A stretch of DNA of 61,213 bases from Candidatus Sabulitectum sp. (lineage in GTDB: Bacteria; Fermentibacterota; Fermentibacteria; Fermentibacterales; JCC-6), in the NCBI GenBank assembly GCA_029938555.1, contig JAOZUR010000001.1:61727-122939 (forward strand), written 5' to 3'. The position numbers and the translations under genes are program-made. The notes beneath the pieces were generated by a model, which saw only the letters and a program-made list of their open reading frames with translations, had not been told where the DNA came from and ran no database searches. Each line of letters begins with the position of its first letter. The stretch's first letter is position 1. This document shows, one piece after another, positions 27,033 to 35,115 of this stretch.

Positions 27033-27703
27033 AATTCTCCTGATCGGTGAGCCCATCTAACACTGGTAACTCCTTTTATGTTTTTGATCAATTCAACAGC
27101 TTCAAAATCAGTCCCTCTTTTTTTGGAACGAAGAGAAAGATTGAGTTCAATTCCAGTTTCTGAAATTTTCAGAGTGGTACTTTTTATCACTAAGCCTCTT
27201 TTTTTTAGAAGAGTCTCACATTGACTCTGTAAATTATTCAACTGTGTGTCGGTTGACCTAACAGAAACCATCCAATAACTCGCTGATGATATTTTACCCT
27301 CAAGTGAATCTAAGACTAAAAGAACTACCAGTGCTGCCAGTGAGGCAATACAAGCCAGATAGTAAAAAGCAAAACCGCAGAGTATTCCAATCATTGCCAC
27401 GAACCATATACAGGCAGCTGTTGTTAAACCACCAACCCCCTCACGATGACGAATTATAGATCCAGCCCCAAGAAACCCTACCCCAGTTATAATACCTGCA
27501 ATTATTCGGCCGGTATCAATATTTAGACCTGGTAAACTACTTTCAGCCTGAATACCAGCAATTACTGCTATAGATGCTCCAAGCGATACCAGAATGTGCG
27601 TTCTCAGCCCTGCTGCTCTTCCATGGATCTGTCGTTCTAAACCAACAACTCCACCCAGAAAAAATGCTGCCAAAAGCCTTATCACCGAATCTAAAAAATC
27701 CAT
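27029..27703 (-). CDS. MgtC/SapB-family membrane protein
   Basis: The 224-residue protein has the family core: FFLGGVVGLERQIHGRAAGLRTHILV, then FLGAGSIIRHREGVGGLTTAACIW, followed by two further spans and a soluble C-terminal ACT-like domain of about 75 residues. MgtC homologues bind or inhibit membrane ATPases and affect low-Mg survival; the substrate of this one is unknown. It begins directly after the hybrid sensor stop, with GAAGGAAG as Shine-Dalgarno, so the two are coexpressed. Confidence 0.9.
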   Translation of the reverse strand: MDFLDSVIRLLAAFFLGGVVGLERQIHGRAAGLRTHILVSLGASIAVIAGIQAESSLPGLNIDTGRIIAGIITGVGFLGAGSIIRHREGVGGLTTAACIWFVAMIGILCGFAFYYLACIASLAALVVLLVLDSLEGKISSASYWMVSVRSTDTQLNNLQSQCETLLKKRGLVIKSTTLKISETGIELNLSLRSKKRGTDFEAVELIKNIKGVTSVRWAHRSGEL

Positions 27704-29806
27704 TTAACTTCCTTCTTTCATTGTCTTTATTAAGAAGTGGATCATCTTAATCAAAACTTCAGGCTTATGGGGTTTATGAAGATATTCTGTATAGTTAGAA
27801 GCAATCAGATCACTAATTCCCTTAGGAAACTCAAACCCTGAAGTAATAATAACTACCATATTTGGTATACTGTTTTGACAGTACTTGACAATTTCCGGTG
27901 TGGGTGCACCAGGCATATTTAAATCGAGAACAGCAATATCAAATTTTTGTGACCGAAGTAATTCCATAACTTGATCGCCATTCACTGCTTCTGTCACTAG
28001 CATTCCGTTATTTCGGAGGTTCTCTGATACCGATTTTAATACTATCTCAATATCATCAGCAACCAGCACCGATAGCTCAGATTCGCTGGGTGTGTAAACC
28101 CGATCCTGTACCAAAGTTGTGATCTCAGGTGATCCTTTCATTACATCAAGAAGAATGCACATAATTGTTTCCCCTGAACCTCGTTCAAAAACAATACTGC
28201 CCTTTATTTTACTTAAAGCTTTATATCCACTACTTACAGTGGATCCATACTGTCTTTCAACATCAATAAAGGAATAATTACGATTAGAGAAAATATCTCT
28301 TAAAGCTACTGGCATAATAAAACCATCGGAATACCTAATACATACTTTACTTCCAGGTGTTGTCGCCGATATAGAATTATTAAGTTTGGGAGCTATATCT
28401 GATATATCTATTCGAATCCTCCCCTGGCCATTCATGATTGCAGTTGAATTGAGAGCGAGCCCGTAAAAGAGTTCCTGCAAATCATCTCTATGGGATTTAA
28501 CTTTAACAGGACAATTTCCTGTAACCTCAACTGCCACATTATCTGGTAATATTTTTTTCAATACTTCCGCAATTAGACCAATTTCCTGAGAAATATTTTT
28601 TATCTGACTACGGTGTCCGCCACCAATAGTTTTACCCAATTCGTCACACAGCACTGCTAACTTTTCGCTGGAATTCAAGATTGATAGTAAAGTTCTTTCA
28701 TCATCTGAAGATTCTAAATTTTCAATTCTTAGTGCAGTCATTCCAATGATTCCAGAAATATGATTATTCATGTCATGGATCAATGTACTTATTATCTGAG
28801 CTCTCGCTATTGTATTTACCTTATCAAATGTATCTAGAATTATTGATGAAGCTGGCATAGACGAATTTCCATCATGAGAATAAGGAATAATCAAGAACAT
28901 AAAAGATATAATTTTACCATCTGATAAGTGTGGATGTACTTCCATTAAACACTGATTTTCAGAACCTGTGAGGGATACTAAAGTAATGTTTCTGGAAATA
29001 CTATCATGCAAATCAAACAGATTCATTTTTCTGATCTCTAAAGGCAAACAAGTTATAGAGCCTAAAAGTAATCCGCTCTGGGTTTTTCCTAACTCAAGAA
29101 TTTGATTGCAGAATGGATTAACTGATATCAGACTGCCTGAAGGAGAAGTTATAAAACATGCAATCCTTTTTGATTCCCATATACCTCCATGGAGTATATC
29201 CAAACTGGCAGTGGCAGAAACAGGAGACAAAGAGGTCAACATTGAATTCTTTCGTTGAAGAGATTCAATCAAAATTACACCAGGAACAATTGCAAAAATT
29301 ATCATGACCAATAATGATATTAAAATACTATATGCTAATTTTTCAAAATTTTTATAACCCCAATTTGTCTGTTCATACAATTCCAGTATGACTATTTCAT
29401 CATTATCAGTCGTACCTACAGATGTTTGAACAATTACATTATCAAAACTCTGAATATCAACTTTCAAGCGATTCGCCGCTCCAGACAGTAGATAATCAGC
29501 ATAATAAGTTGAATCCGGTATAATCTGAATATAAATGCTACCACCCTCAGGTAAGGTGATTAAATTAAAAAAAGTGCCTTCATTATTATGAATAGGATTA
29601 TTTTCATTAATATTATACTCATCTATATTTTCTAATATATAACACATTTTTTTATGATATTTCTCTATATTAGCATTATAATCCTGTTGAATCAATGATC
29701 TTACTATTAGGTATTCTCCTCCCAGAATAGCAATAAATACAAATAATGCGAGAACAAAAGGTGCATACAGTTGAACTCTTCCCGGTATTCTCTTCTTATT
29801 ATTCAA
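27704..29806 (-). CDS. Hybrid sensor with degenerate kinase core and intact receiver
   Basis: The TTG start is chosen because AGGAGG lies six bases upstream; it gives 700 residues. Order: a membrane span (about residues 15-35), an extracytoplasmic sensor region, a second span near residue 165, and a PAS-like stretch. An H-box follows (TLIHDMNNHISGIIG), then an ATPase-like region and a C-terminal receiver. The ATPase keeps the N-box (LALNSTAIM), but the G1 D-x-G-x-G is reduced to S-D-G-F, the F-box is lost, and the G2 G-x-G-x-G is absent. The receiver has D-D, the phospho-acceptor in AVLDLNMPG, S and K. The protein may therefore bind signal and be phosphorylated by another kinase rather than autophosphorylate. 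Confidence 0.85.
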   Translation of the reverse strand: MNNKKRIPGRVQLYAPFVLALFVFIAILGGEYLIVRSLIQQDYNANIEKYHKKMCYILENIDEYNINENNPIHNNEGTFFNLITLPEGGSIYIQIIPDSTYYADYLLSGAANRLKVDIQSFDNVIVQTSVGTTDNDEIVILELYEQTNWGYKNFEKLAYSILISLLVMIIFAIVPGVILIESLQRKNSMLTSLSPVSATASLDILHGGIWESKRIACFITSPSGSLISVNPFCNQILELGKTQSGLLLGSITCLPLEIRKMNLFDLHDSISRNITLVSLTGSENQCLMEVHPHLSDGKIISFMFLIIPYSHDGNSSMPASSIILDTFDKVNTIARAQIISTLIHDMNNHISGIIGMTALRIENLESSDDERTLLSILNSSEKLAVLCDELGKTIGGGHRSQIKNISQEIGLIAEVLKKILPDNVAVEVTGNCPVKVKSHRDDLQELFYGLALNSTAIMNGQGRIRIDISDIAPKLNNSISATTPGSKVCIRYSDGFIMPVALRDIFSNRNYSFIDVERQYGSTVSSGYKALSKIKGSIVFERGSGETIMCILLDVMKGSPEITTLVQDRVYTPSESELSVLVADDIEIVLKSVSENLRNNGMLVTEAVNGDQVMELLRSQKFDIAVLDLNMPGAPTPEIVKYCQNSIPNMVVIITSGFEFPKGISDLIASNYTEYLHKPHKPEVLIKMIHFLIKTMKEGS

Positions 29807-29878
29807 TACCAACCTCCTGAATATGACTGAATTAGAGCACATATAGTCCTAAAAGAATAACACCTTCCTTATTAACAC

Positions 29879-29907
29879 ACAATAGCTAATAGCGGTTGAC
29901 AAATCAA
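29879..29907 (-). promoter_or_regulatory. Candidate promoter of the hybrid sensor-mgtC-patatin unit
   Basis: On the minus strand TTGATT (29902-29907) and TATTGT (29879-29884) are exactly 17 bases apart. The site abuts the -35 of the opposite promoter, so the two polymerases would compete. Confidence 0.4.
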
Positions 29908-29924
29908 GACAGGCATTTTATTAT
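29896..29924 (+). promoter_or_regulatory. Sigma-70-type promoter of the recombinase-fold gene
   Basis: A perfect TTGACA (29896-29901) is followed after 17 bases by TATTAT (29919-29924). The predicted start near 29931 gives a 5' leader of about 57 bases. The leader holds a small TGGTTT/AAACCA hairpin (29954-29969) just before the AGGGG ribosome-binding site. It is the best promoter in the window. Confidence 0.75.
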
Positions 29925-29987
29925 TGAACAAGTGAGGGGTCACAAAGAATAATTGGTTTAATAAAACCAGAAAGTTAGGGGTAATCA

Positions 29988-30818
29988 ATGAACTATGTAG
30001 AAGACACCAGAAAACAACTGGATTTATCCGGTCGTAGTCCTAAAACTGCCAACAGTTATATTTCCCACCTTCGTCGTCTTGTAAATTATTTTGGTGATAA
30101 AACAGGTGACCTTTCCAAAAACGACTTAAGAGACTATTTAGAAGAACTTGTAGGAGAGGGTAAATCTCTTTCTTACATCAACCAGGCTCAAAGTGCCATA
30201 AGATATTTGTATTCTCAGGTACTGAAAAAAGACAATCCACTTCCAGGACCTGGCGTAATCGCCAAGAAGGTTCCTCTTCATGGTGTTTTCACTCGTGATG
30301 AAATAGCAGAAGTTTTTCAGCATGTACACGATATCAAATATCGCCTCTCTCTGATGTTTATTTACTCAAGCGGTCTCCGAGTGAGTGAAACTGCAATTCT
30401 TCGTCGCGAGCATGTTGATCTTGCACATAACATTCTTCATGTATACAGCCCAGAGGGTGACTTCCTTCGTGATACAATTCTTGCAAAGACCACTGGAAGA
30501 GTTCTCGCCCAGTACTTGGACTTAAGAACAGATCCATCTCCTTTTGTATTCCCAGGCCGCGGGAGAACAAGTTTTGTTTCCGCAAGAACAATTCAGCGTG
30601 CTTTTACCGATGCATTGAATGAAGCTGGAATCGACAAGAAAGCAACACTCGGTTGGCTCAGACACAGTTTCGCTGTTCATCTTCTTGAAGACGGTGTAGA
30701 CAGAAAAATGGTACAGAAACTTCTTGGTATTTCAACACCATCAATGATTACACCATATCTTAAGCTTGCAAAGAACCGCACGCATCTAAGAGTTCTCAGC
30801 CCACTGGATCGCTTCTAA
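29988..30818 (+). CDS. Tyrosine recombinase-fold protein lacking three catalytic residues
   Basis: The 276-residue protein has the two-domain Xer/integrase layout: a SAM-like core-binding domain (residues 1-90) and a catalytic-fold domain. Compared with XerD, Arg I (R131 in SGLRVSE), Arg II (R225 in WLRHSFA) and Tyr257 are kept. The histidine two residues before Leu-Arg is Gly222, the HSxxS histidine is Ile248 (LLGIST), and the beta-hairpin lysine is missing (VYSPEGD). It is probably not an efficient recombinase and may bind DNA in another role. Codons are unusually rich in CGT, CTT, GGT and TTC, suggesting high expression. It stands alone with its own strong promoter and terminator; no attachment repeats or mobile genes are visible. 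Confidence 0.88.
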   Translation: MNYVEDTRKQLDLSGRSPKTANSYISHLRRLVNYFGDKTGDLSKNDLRDYLEELVGEGKSLSYINQAQSAIRYLYSQVLKKDNPLPGPGVIAKKVPLHGVFTRDEIAEVFQHVHDIKYRLSLMFIYSSGLRVSETAILRREHVDLAHNILHVYSPEGDFLRDTILAKTTGRVLAQYLDLRTDPSPFVFPGRGRTSFVSARTIQRAFTDALNEAGIDKKATLGWLRHSFAVHLLEDGVDRKMVQKLLGISTPSMITPYLKLAKNRTHLRVLSPLDRF

Positions 30819-30833
30819 GATACTGTTTTGGCT

Positions 30834-30867
30834 AAAAAGGGGGAAGGTTTCGACCTTCCCCCTTTTT
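30834..30867. terminator. Strong bidirectional terminator
   Basis: A perfect 14-bp stem (AAAAAGGGGGAAGG with CCTTCCCCCTTTTT, loop TTTCGA) has T runs on both strands. It ends the recombinase-fold transcript and, read on the minus strand, the receiver-protein transcript, whose stop codon begins at its edge. Confidence 0.92.
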
Positions 30868-31263
30868 TTACATAACTTCTTTTATGCTTGCCATAAGAGA
30901 AGCAGGTGAAACCGGTTTCTCTATAAATTTATTAACCATTAAAAAATCAGGATACTCTTCGAAGTTTGAAGCGTAACCTGTTTTTTCTTTGACGGAACTG
31001 AGCAAAACAATTGGAAGCTGTTGACCTAATTCTTTGCGGATTTTTTTTACAAAAGTAAAACCATCATCTGATTTTCCAAACATGACATTAATTACTACAA
31101 CATCTGGTCTTTTTTCAATAGCCAGCAATACACCAGAAATTCCACTGGTTGCAGAAATTAGCTGAAATCCGTTTGACTCAAGAATTAAACTGGTTGATTG
31201 AATAAAATCAACATCTTCATCTATTAACAAAAGTTTAATACCATAGTTGACTGTCTGATTCAT
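30868..31263 (-). CDS. Single-domain receiver with Asn in place of the phospho-acceptor Asp
   Basis: The 131-residue protein has the CheY fold throughout: LLLIDEDVDF (acidic pocket), ATSGISGVLLA, PIVLLSS (switch Ser) and KFIEKPVSP (conserved Lys). At the phospho-acceptor place it reads PDVVVINVMFG, so the Asp is Asn59. It may be a constitutive or phosphorylation-independent receiver. Its ATG overlaps the stop of the upstream kinase by one base, so it is cotranslated with its presumed partner. No output domain is present. Confidence 0.88.
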   Translation of the reverse strand: MNQTVNYGIKLLLIDEDVDFIQSTSLILESNGFQLISATSGISGVLLAIEKRPDVVVINVMFGKSDDGFTFVKKIRKELGQQLPIVLLSSVKEKTGYASNFEEYPDFLMVNKFIEKPVSPASLMASIKEVM

Positions 31264-32672
31264 TAATTTCTTTCCAATATCTCTGGCAAAATAATAGTGA
31301 ATACGCTACCCTTGTTTTCCTGAGAAGTAACTGTGATTCTACCACTAAACTGTTCAATTATACCAAAAGAAACCGCTAACCCAAGTCCAGCTCCAATTCC
31401 CATCTCTTTGGTGGTGAAGAATGGATCAAATATTTTTGACAATGTTTCACTATTCATTCCAATTCCTGTATCTGATATAGATATGTAAATTTCATCTTTT
31501 ATAGACTTTGTTGAAAGTATCAATGTACCACCTGCTTGCATTGCTTCACCAGCATTCACAACCAAATTTGTTATAACCTGTTCAAGCTGGGCAGAATCAA
31601 CTAATACCATTCCAATATTTTCTGACAGATTTAGTTCTATGCTAATATGTTCTCCAATAATTCGTTTAAGCATTCTAAAAAGCCTGTTAATTAATTGATT
31701 TACGTCAAGAGTATTAGTTTCCATATCCTGTTGTCTGCTAAAAGCAAGAAGTTGCCTAGCCAGTTCCACCGCTCTGTCCGCACTAACTTTGATATCATTG
31801 AAATGTTTGTCTATTGCAGGGGGAAGAAGCTGATCAGATTTAACTAAATAAACAGATCCTAAAATTCCAGCAAGAATATTGTTAAAATCGTGTGCAACCC
31901 CACCAGCTAAAAGGCCAATAGATTCCAACCTCTGTATGTGTAACAATCGTTCCTGAACAAGTGCTCTTTCATTCATTTCTTTCATCAGTTCATTATGACT
32001 GTTTTCCAGTTCTTTAGTTCTTTCTACTACTCGAACTTCAAGATCACTATACTCTTTAGACAAATAATATTTAGATAAGAAATCGTTTCTAGCTAGTAGC
32101 TCCAGGTTATAGCAAACGATCGATCCCAGTAAAACAAAGCTACTTTGAAACACAAGATTCAATAAAATGATATTCCTAGGAATTTCCACATAAAGAGATG
32201 TGAAAATATATACAGAAAAAATCAATAGCCCTGTTGGAAACGCCCAAATAAAACGAATTCGAAACAGTGCATACATGCAGATAAGAGTTAAGTAAAAACT
32301 ATTATTATAAGCTATACTAACAGAAAGATTCCCCTTTAGTATAAAAAATACTGTTGTAAGCGCCCCAGAAAGAAGTGCTACAACAGGCAAAAGCTGAGAA
32401 ACTGATTTAAACCAACGCTGAAAAGTACTCCACACCAAAAATAAACCCAAAGGACCCACAATAAACCATCGAACTCGTAAAAACAAAACAAAATTAGAAG
32501 GATCAAGAGCCATATCTGCAAATGTAAATAAAAGATACACAATAGTTAAAGTAATAGTTGCAGTTCGTAATTGCATTATTGAGGAATTGAAATAATCTTC
32601 TCTGAAGACACTTTCAAGATGTTTCATTTTTCCGTTAAAACTAAGAGTAAAATGGTTTTTTTGTGCTTTCAA
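31263..32672 (-). CDS. Membrane histidine kinase
   Basis: The 469-residue protein starts with six or so membrane spans (to about residue 195), then a short coiled coil (RVVERTKELENSHNEL). The kinase core has an H-box GGVAHDFNNILAGILG, N-box NLVVNAGEAM, G1 DTGIGM and G2 GAGLGLAV, all intact. The start is a TTG that shares TTGA with the upstream stop and has AAAGG upstream. It is preferred to the later ATG because residues FTLSF ... HLESVF then align with the N-terminus of the paralogue upstream. The spans probably sense an envelope or membrane-dissolved signal. Confidence 0.9.
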   Translation of the reverse strand: MKAQKNHFTLSFNGKMKHLESVFREDYFNSSIMQLRTATITLTIVYLLFTFADMALDPSNFVLFLRVRWFIVGPLGLFLVWSTFQRWFKSVSQLLPVVALLSGALTTVFFILKGNLSVSIAYNNSFYLTLICMYALFRIRFIWAFPTGLLIFSVYIFTSLYVEIPRNIILLNLVFQSSFVLLGSIVCYNLELLARNDFLSKYYLSKEYSDLEVRVVERTKELENSHNELMKEMNERALVQERLLHIQRLESIGLLAGGVAHDFNNILAGILGSVYLVKSDQLLPPAIDKHFNDIKVSADRAVELARQLLAFSRQQDMETNTLDVNQLINRLFRMLKRIIGEHISIELNLSENIGMVLVDSAQLEQVITNLVVNAGEAMQAGGTLILSTKSIKDEIYISISDTGIGMNSETLSKIFDPFFTTKEMGIGAGLGLAVSFGIIEQFSGRITVTSQENKGSVFTIILPEILERN

Positions 32673-34519
32673 GAATCTAAACCTTTTTTAAGATTGAACT
32701 TCAACGCTTCGTTCACCCGTTCTGAAAGATCTTGTATTGAATATGGTTTTTCAAGAAGGGCAATCGGTAAACTGTGCAGATTATGGTTCTCTATAATATC
32801 ACTTGTATAACCAGAAGTGAATAGAACAATCAGATCTGGATTTATCTTTGTAAGAATCTCTGCCAGCCTAGCCCCGTTCATCTCGGGCATTATAAGATCA
32901 GTAAACAATAGGTCTACCTTAACAGCCTTGAACAAATCAATGGCATATAAGGGCGAAGAGGCGGTGATTGGTGAATATCCAAGAATAGAAAGGTATTCTG
33001 CCCCTACCCTTAATACATCTTCATCGTCCTCTACCATGAGTATTGTTTCACCGTTACCCATTATCGGTTTTGGGAACTTTGAAATCGTATCAGAATTCTT
33101 TTTATGAACCGATTCAGGTAATTCTATTGTAAAAACACTTCCTTCACCCTGTTTTGAAACCACACTAAGGGATCCACCTAAATCTTGAATAATTTTTGCA
33201 GAAGTTGGTAAACCAAGACCTGTGCCAATAGTTTTTGTTGTAAAAAAAGGCTCAAATATTTGGGAAACAGTTTGAACATCCATACCAATTCCATTATCAG
33301 TAAAACACATAAGAACAGTACGATCGCTGCCTGGTTTTGTGGAAATTCGAAGAATTCCACCGATTTCACACATGGCATCTCTTGCATTAACTGAAATATT
33401 TGTAATTACCTGTTCTAGTCGTCCTGGATCTACATCCACATTTTTTATGGTTTCATCAAGCTCAAGTAAAATTTCAATTTTATCACCGATAATTCTTTTA
33501 AGCATTTTAAAGAAATCGGTAAGCATATCGTTAAAATTAACTGAAACAATCTGTGCTTTTTTTTGATTACTAAAAACAAGAAGCTGACTGGTCAGGTCGG
33601 CAGCTCTTCTTGTTCCAGCCTCTATGTCAGCTAGGTAAGCTTCAATTGCTGTATTGATTCCTTTTTTTTGCCTAGCAAGGGTTACTGAACCAAGAATTCC
33701 TGTAAGAATATTATTGTAATCGTGTGCCACTCCTCCTGCCAGCAATCCAATGGATTCCACCCTTTGAGCATGATGAAGCTGACTTACTAGATTCTCTCTT
33801 TCCCTAATTTTTTTTTCAAGAATAATATGATTATTCTGAATATTCTGAGTTCTTTCTTTAATGCTTTCCTCGATATTGCTTTTGCTTAATTGAAGATAAT
33901 ACCTTGAGATAAAATCTTCTCTTGATAAAAACTCTTTCTGATAAGCTACTAATGAACCAAGGATGGTAAAGGCAATAAATAAAACCGTATTTAAAACAAT
34001 TGTTTCATTAGTGAATAGACCGGCATAATTAGCCAATAAATAATAGCCAAATAAAATGATTACACCACTTGCCAGTGCCCATATAAATCTAATCCCTAAA
34101 AATGCAAACAGGCTAATCATAACAAGATACAAACCAGAACTGTAAGTAGATTGCACATCATTATTTCCGGCAACAACCATATATATTATACCGGCACTTC
34201 CAAAAACTGCCATAAATGCTGATAATGGTTGAGAAATAGACTTATACCATGATTGAAATGTGCACCAGATAAAAACAATAATACCTGGTGCAATAATAAA
34301 AAACCTAACTACAAAAAAACGAAATGAATTATCAGGATCTATAAACCGATCCAACATATAAAATGCAAGATAAAATATAAAAAGTGCGATCATCGCCAGC
34401 CGCACTGGTATCAAATTCTTTAAGAAATGCAAACTCTTAAAATCACTTTCAAGATGAGCATTCTCGTTCTGAAATTCTAAAGTAAATCTATTTAATTGAA
34501 TATCTTGACTACCTTCCAT
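32669..34519 (-). CDS. Membrane hybrid histidine kinase with C-terminal receiver
   Basis: The 616-residue protein has the same N-terminal six-span module as the following kinase (shared FIWALASG/FIWAFPTG and RFFII/RWFIV positions). A coiled coil and an intact kinase core follow (GGVAHDYNNILTGILG, NISVNARDAM, DNGIGM, GTGLGLPT). The intact receiver (MVEDDEDVL, LLFTDLIMPEMNG, TSG, EKPYS) fills about residues 495-610. The two kinases are a tandem duplication in which only this copy keeps the receiver. A TTGACA/AATAAT promoter lies directly upstream and leaves a leader of only about 11 bases with no visible Shine-Dalgarno. Confidence 0.92.
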   Translation of the reverse strand: MEGSQDIQLNRFTLEFQNENAHLESDFKSLHFLKNLIPVRLAMIALFIFYLAFYMLDRFIDPDNSFRFFVVRFFIIAPGIIVFIWCTFQSWYKSISQPLSAFMAVFGSAGIIYMVVAGNNDVQSTYSSGLYLVMISLFAFLGIRFIWALASGVIILFGYYLLANYAGLFTNETIVLNTVLFIAFTILGSLVAYQKEFLSREDFISRYYLQLSKSNIEESIKERTQNIQNNHIILEKKIRERENLVSQLHHAQRVESIGLLAGGVAHDYNNILTGILGSVTLARQKKGINTAIEAYLADIEAGTRRAADLTSQLLVFSNQKKAQIVSVNFNDMLTDFFKMLKRIIGDKIEILLELDETIKNVDVDPGRLEQVITNISVNARDAMCEIGGILRISTKPGSDRTVLMCFTDNGIGMDVQTVSQIFEPFFTTKTIGTGLGLPTSAKIIQDLGGSLSVVSKQGEGSVFTIELPESVHKKNSDTISKFPKPIMGNGETILMVEDDEDVLRVGAEYLSILGYSPITASSPLYAIDLFKAVKVDLLFTDLIMPEMNGARLAEILTKINPDLIVLFTSGYTSDIIENHNLHSLPIALLEKPYSIQDLSERVNEALKFNLKKGLDS

Positions 34520-34536
34520 GTTTCAATAATCAATCT

Positions 34537-34565
34537 ATTATTATTTCACATTTACTATCTGTCAA
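34537..34565 (-). promoter_or_regulatory. Promoter of the two-kinase operon
   Basis: On the minus strand TTGACA (34560-34565) and AATAAT (34537-34542) are separated by 17 bases. The -35 overlaps the stop codon of the small kinase gene. Transcription would start about 11 bases before the hybrid kinase ATG, a very short leader. Confidence 0.65.
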
Positions 34566-35059
34566 TACTTCAATTTTTTTAGTTCAGCCCTGTTTTTTAC
34601 TATATGAATAGTTTTTGATGAATCTGCTTTCTGTAAGGCTTGTACAATCTTTGATCTGCTTTTCGATTTGTAGTTCCATACCCATTTAAGGAATTCAAAA
34701 CTAAATCTTTCAGGGCATCCAGCGGGCATATCATCTCTAGTTTTTCCCCAATTCTGAATAACCCTTTTTAGGACTCCCAAAGTACAAATGACTCTTCCAT
34801 AATCTAGAAATATTACTGTATCAGCATACTGAATACGAATATCAATGGTTCCTGAATAATTACCATCCATTACCCAGGAAGGTCTTTGAGATAAGTTGAT
34901 AACAACTTGTTTCCACTCTTTTTTGGGAGTTTCCACCCAACCAGATTTCCAGAAAAACAAATCAAGATGAATCAGAGGAATTCCTGTGGCGTTTGAGAGT
35001 TTTCTGGCAAAGGTTGACTTGCCTGCACCTCCAGACCCTAAAATCAATACTCTTTTCAT
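34562..35059 (-). CDS. P-loop kinase, adenylate kinase/FlaR-like
   Basis: The 165-residue protein begins LILGSGGAGKSTFARKL (Walker A GSGGAGKS) and continues with IPLIHLDLFFWKSGW and WVMDGNYSGTIDIRIQYAD. This is the pattern of the short topology-modulation/FlaR-like nucleotide kinase group. The phosphorylated substrate is not known. The start codon lies directly after the T run of a hairpin that follows ahcY, and the only Shine-Dalgarno-like sequence (AGAGGG) is inside that hairpin. Confidence 0.85.
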   Translation of the reverse strand: MKRVLILGSGGAGKSTFARKLSNATGIPLIHLDLFFWKSGWVETPKKEWKQVVINLSQRPSWVMDGNYSGTIDIRIQYADTVIFLDYGRVICTLGVLKRVIQNWGKTRDDMPAGCPERFSFEFLKWVWNYKSKSRSKIVQALQKADSSKTIHIVKNRAELKKLKY

Positions 35060-35094
35060 AAAAACCGCCCTCTGTTAAAATACAAAGGGCGGTT
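35057..35094 (-). terminator. Hairpin between ahcY and the small kinase gene
   Basis: On the minus strand AACCGCCCT pairs with AGGGCGGTT (loop of 14 bases) and is followed by TTT immediately before the kinase ATG. It has the form of an intrinsic terminator for ahcY, but its 3' arm also contains the kinase's only possible ribosome-binding site, so it could reduce kinase expression at two levels. Confidence 0.65.
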
Positions 35095-35115
35095 ATATAC
35101 AAAAATTCAGAGCAC

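Noticed and set aside
29988-30818. An integrated mobile element or phage around the integrase-like gene
   Set aside because: No direct repeats, tRNA target, excisionase or cargo genes flank it; the neighbours are ordinary signalling genes and the active site is incomplete.
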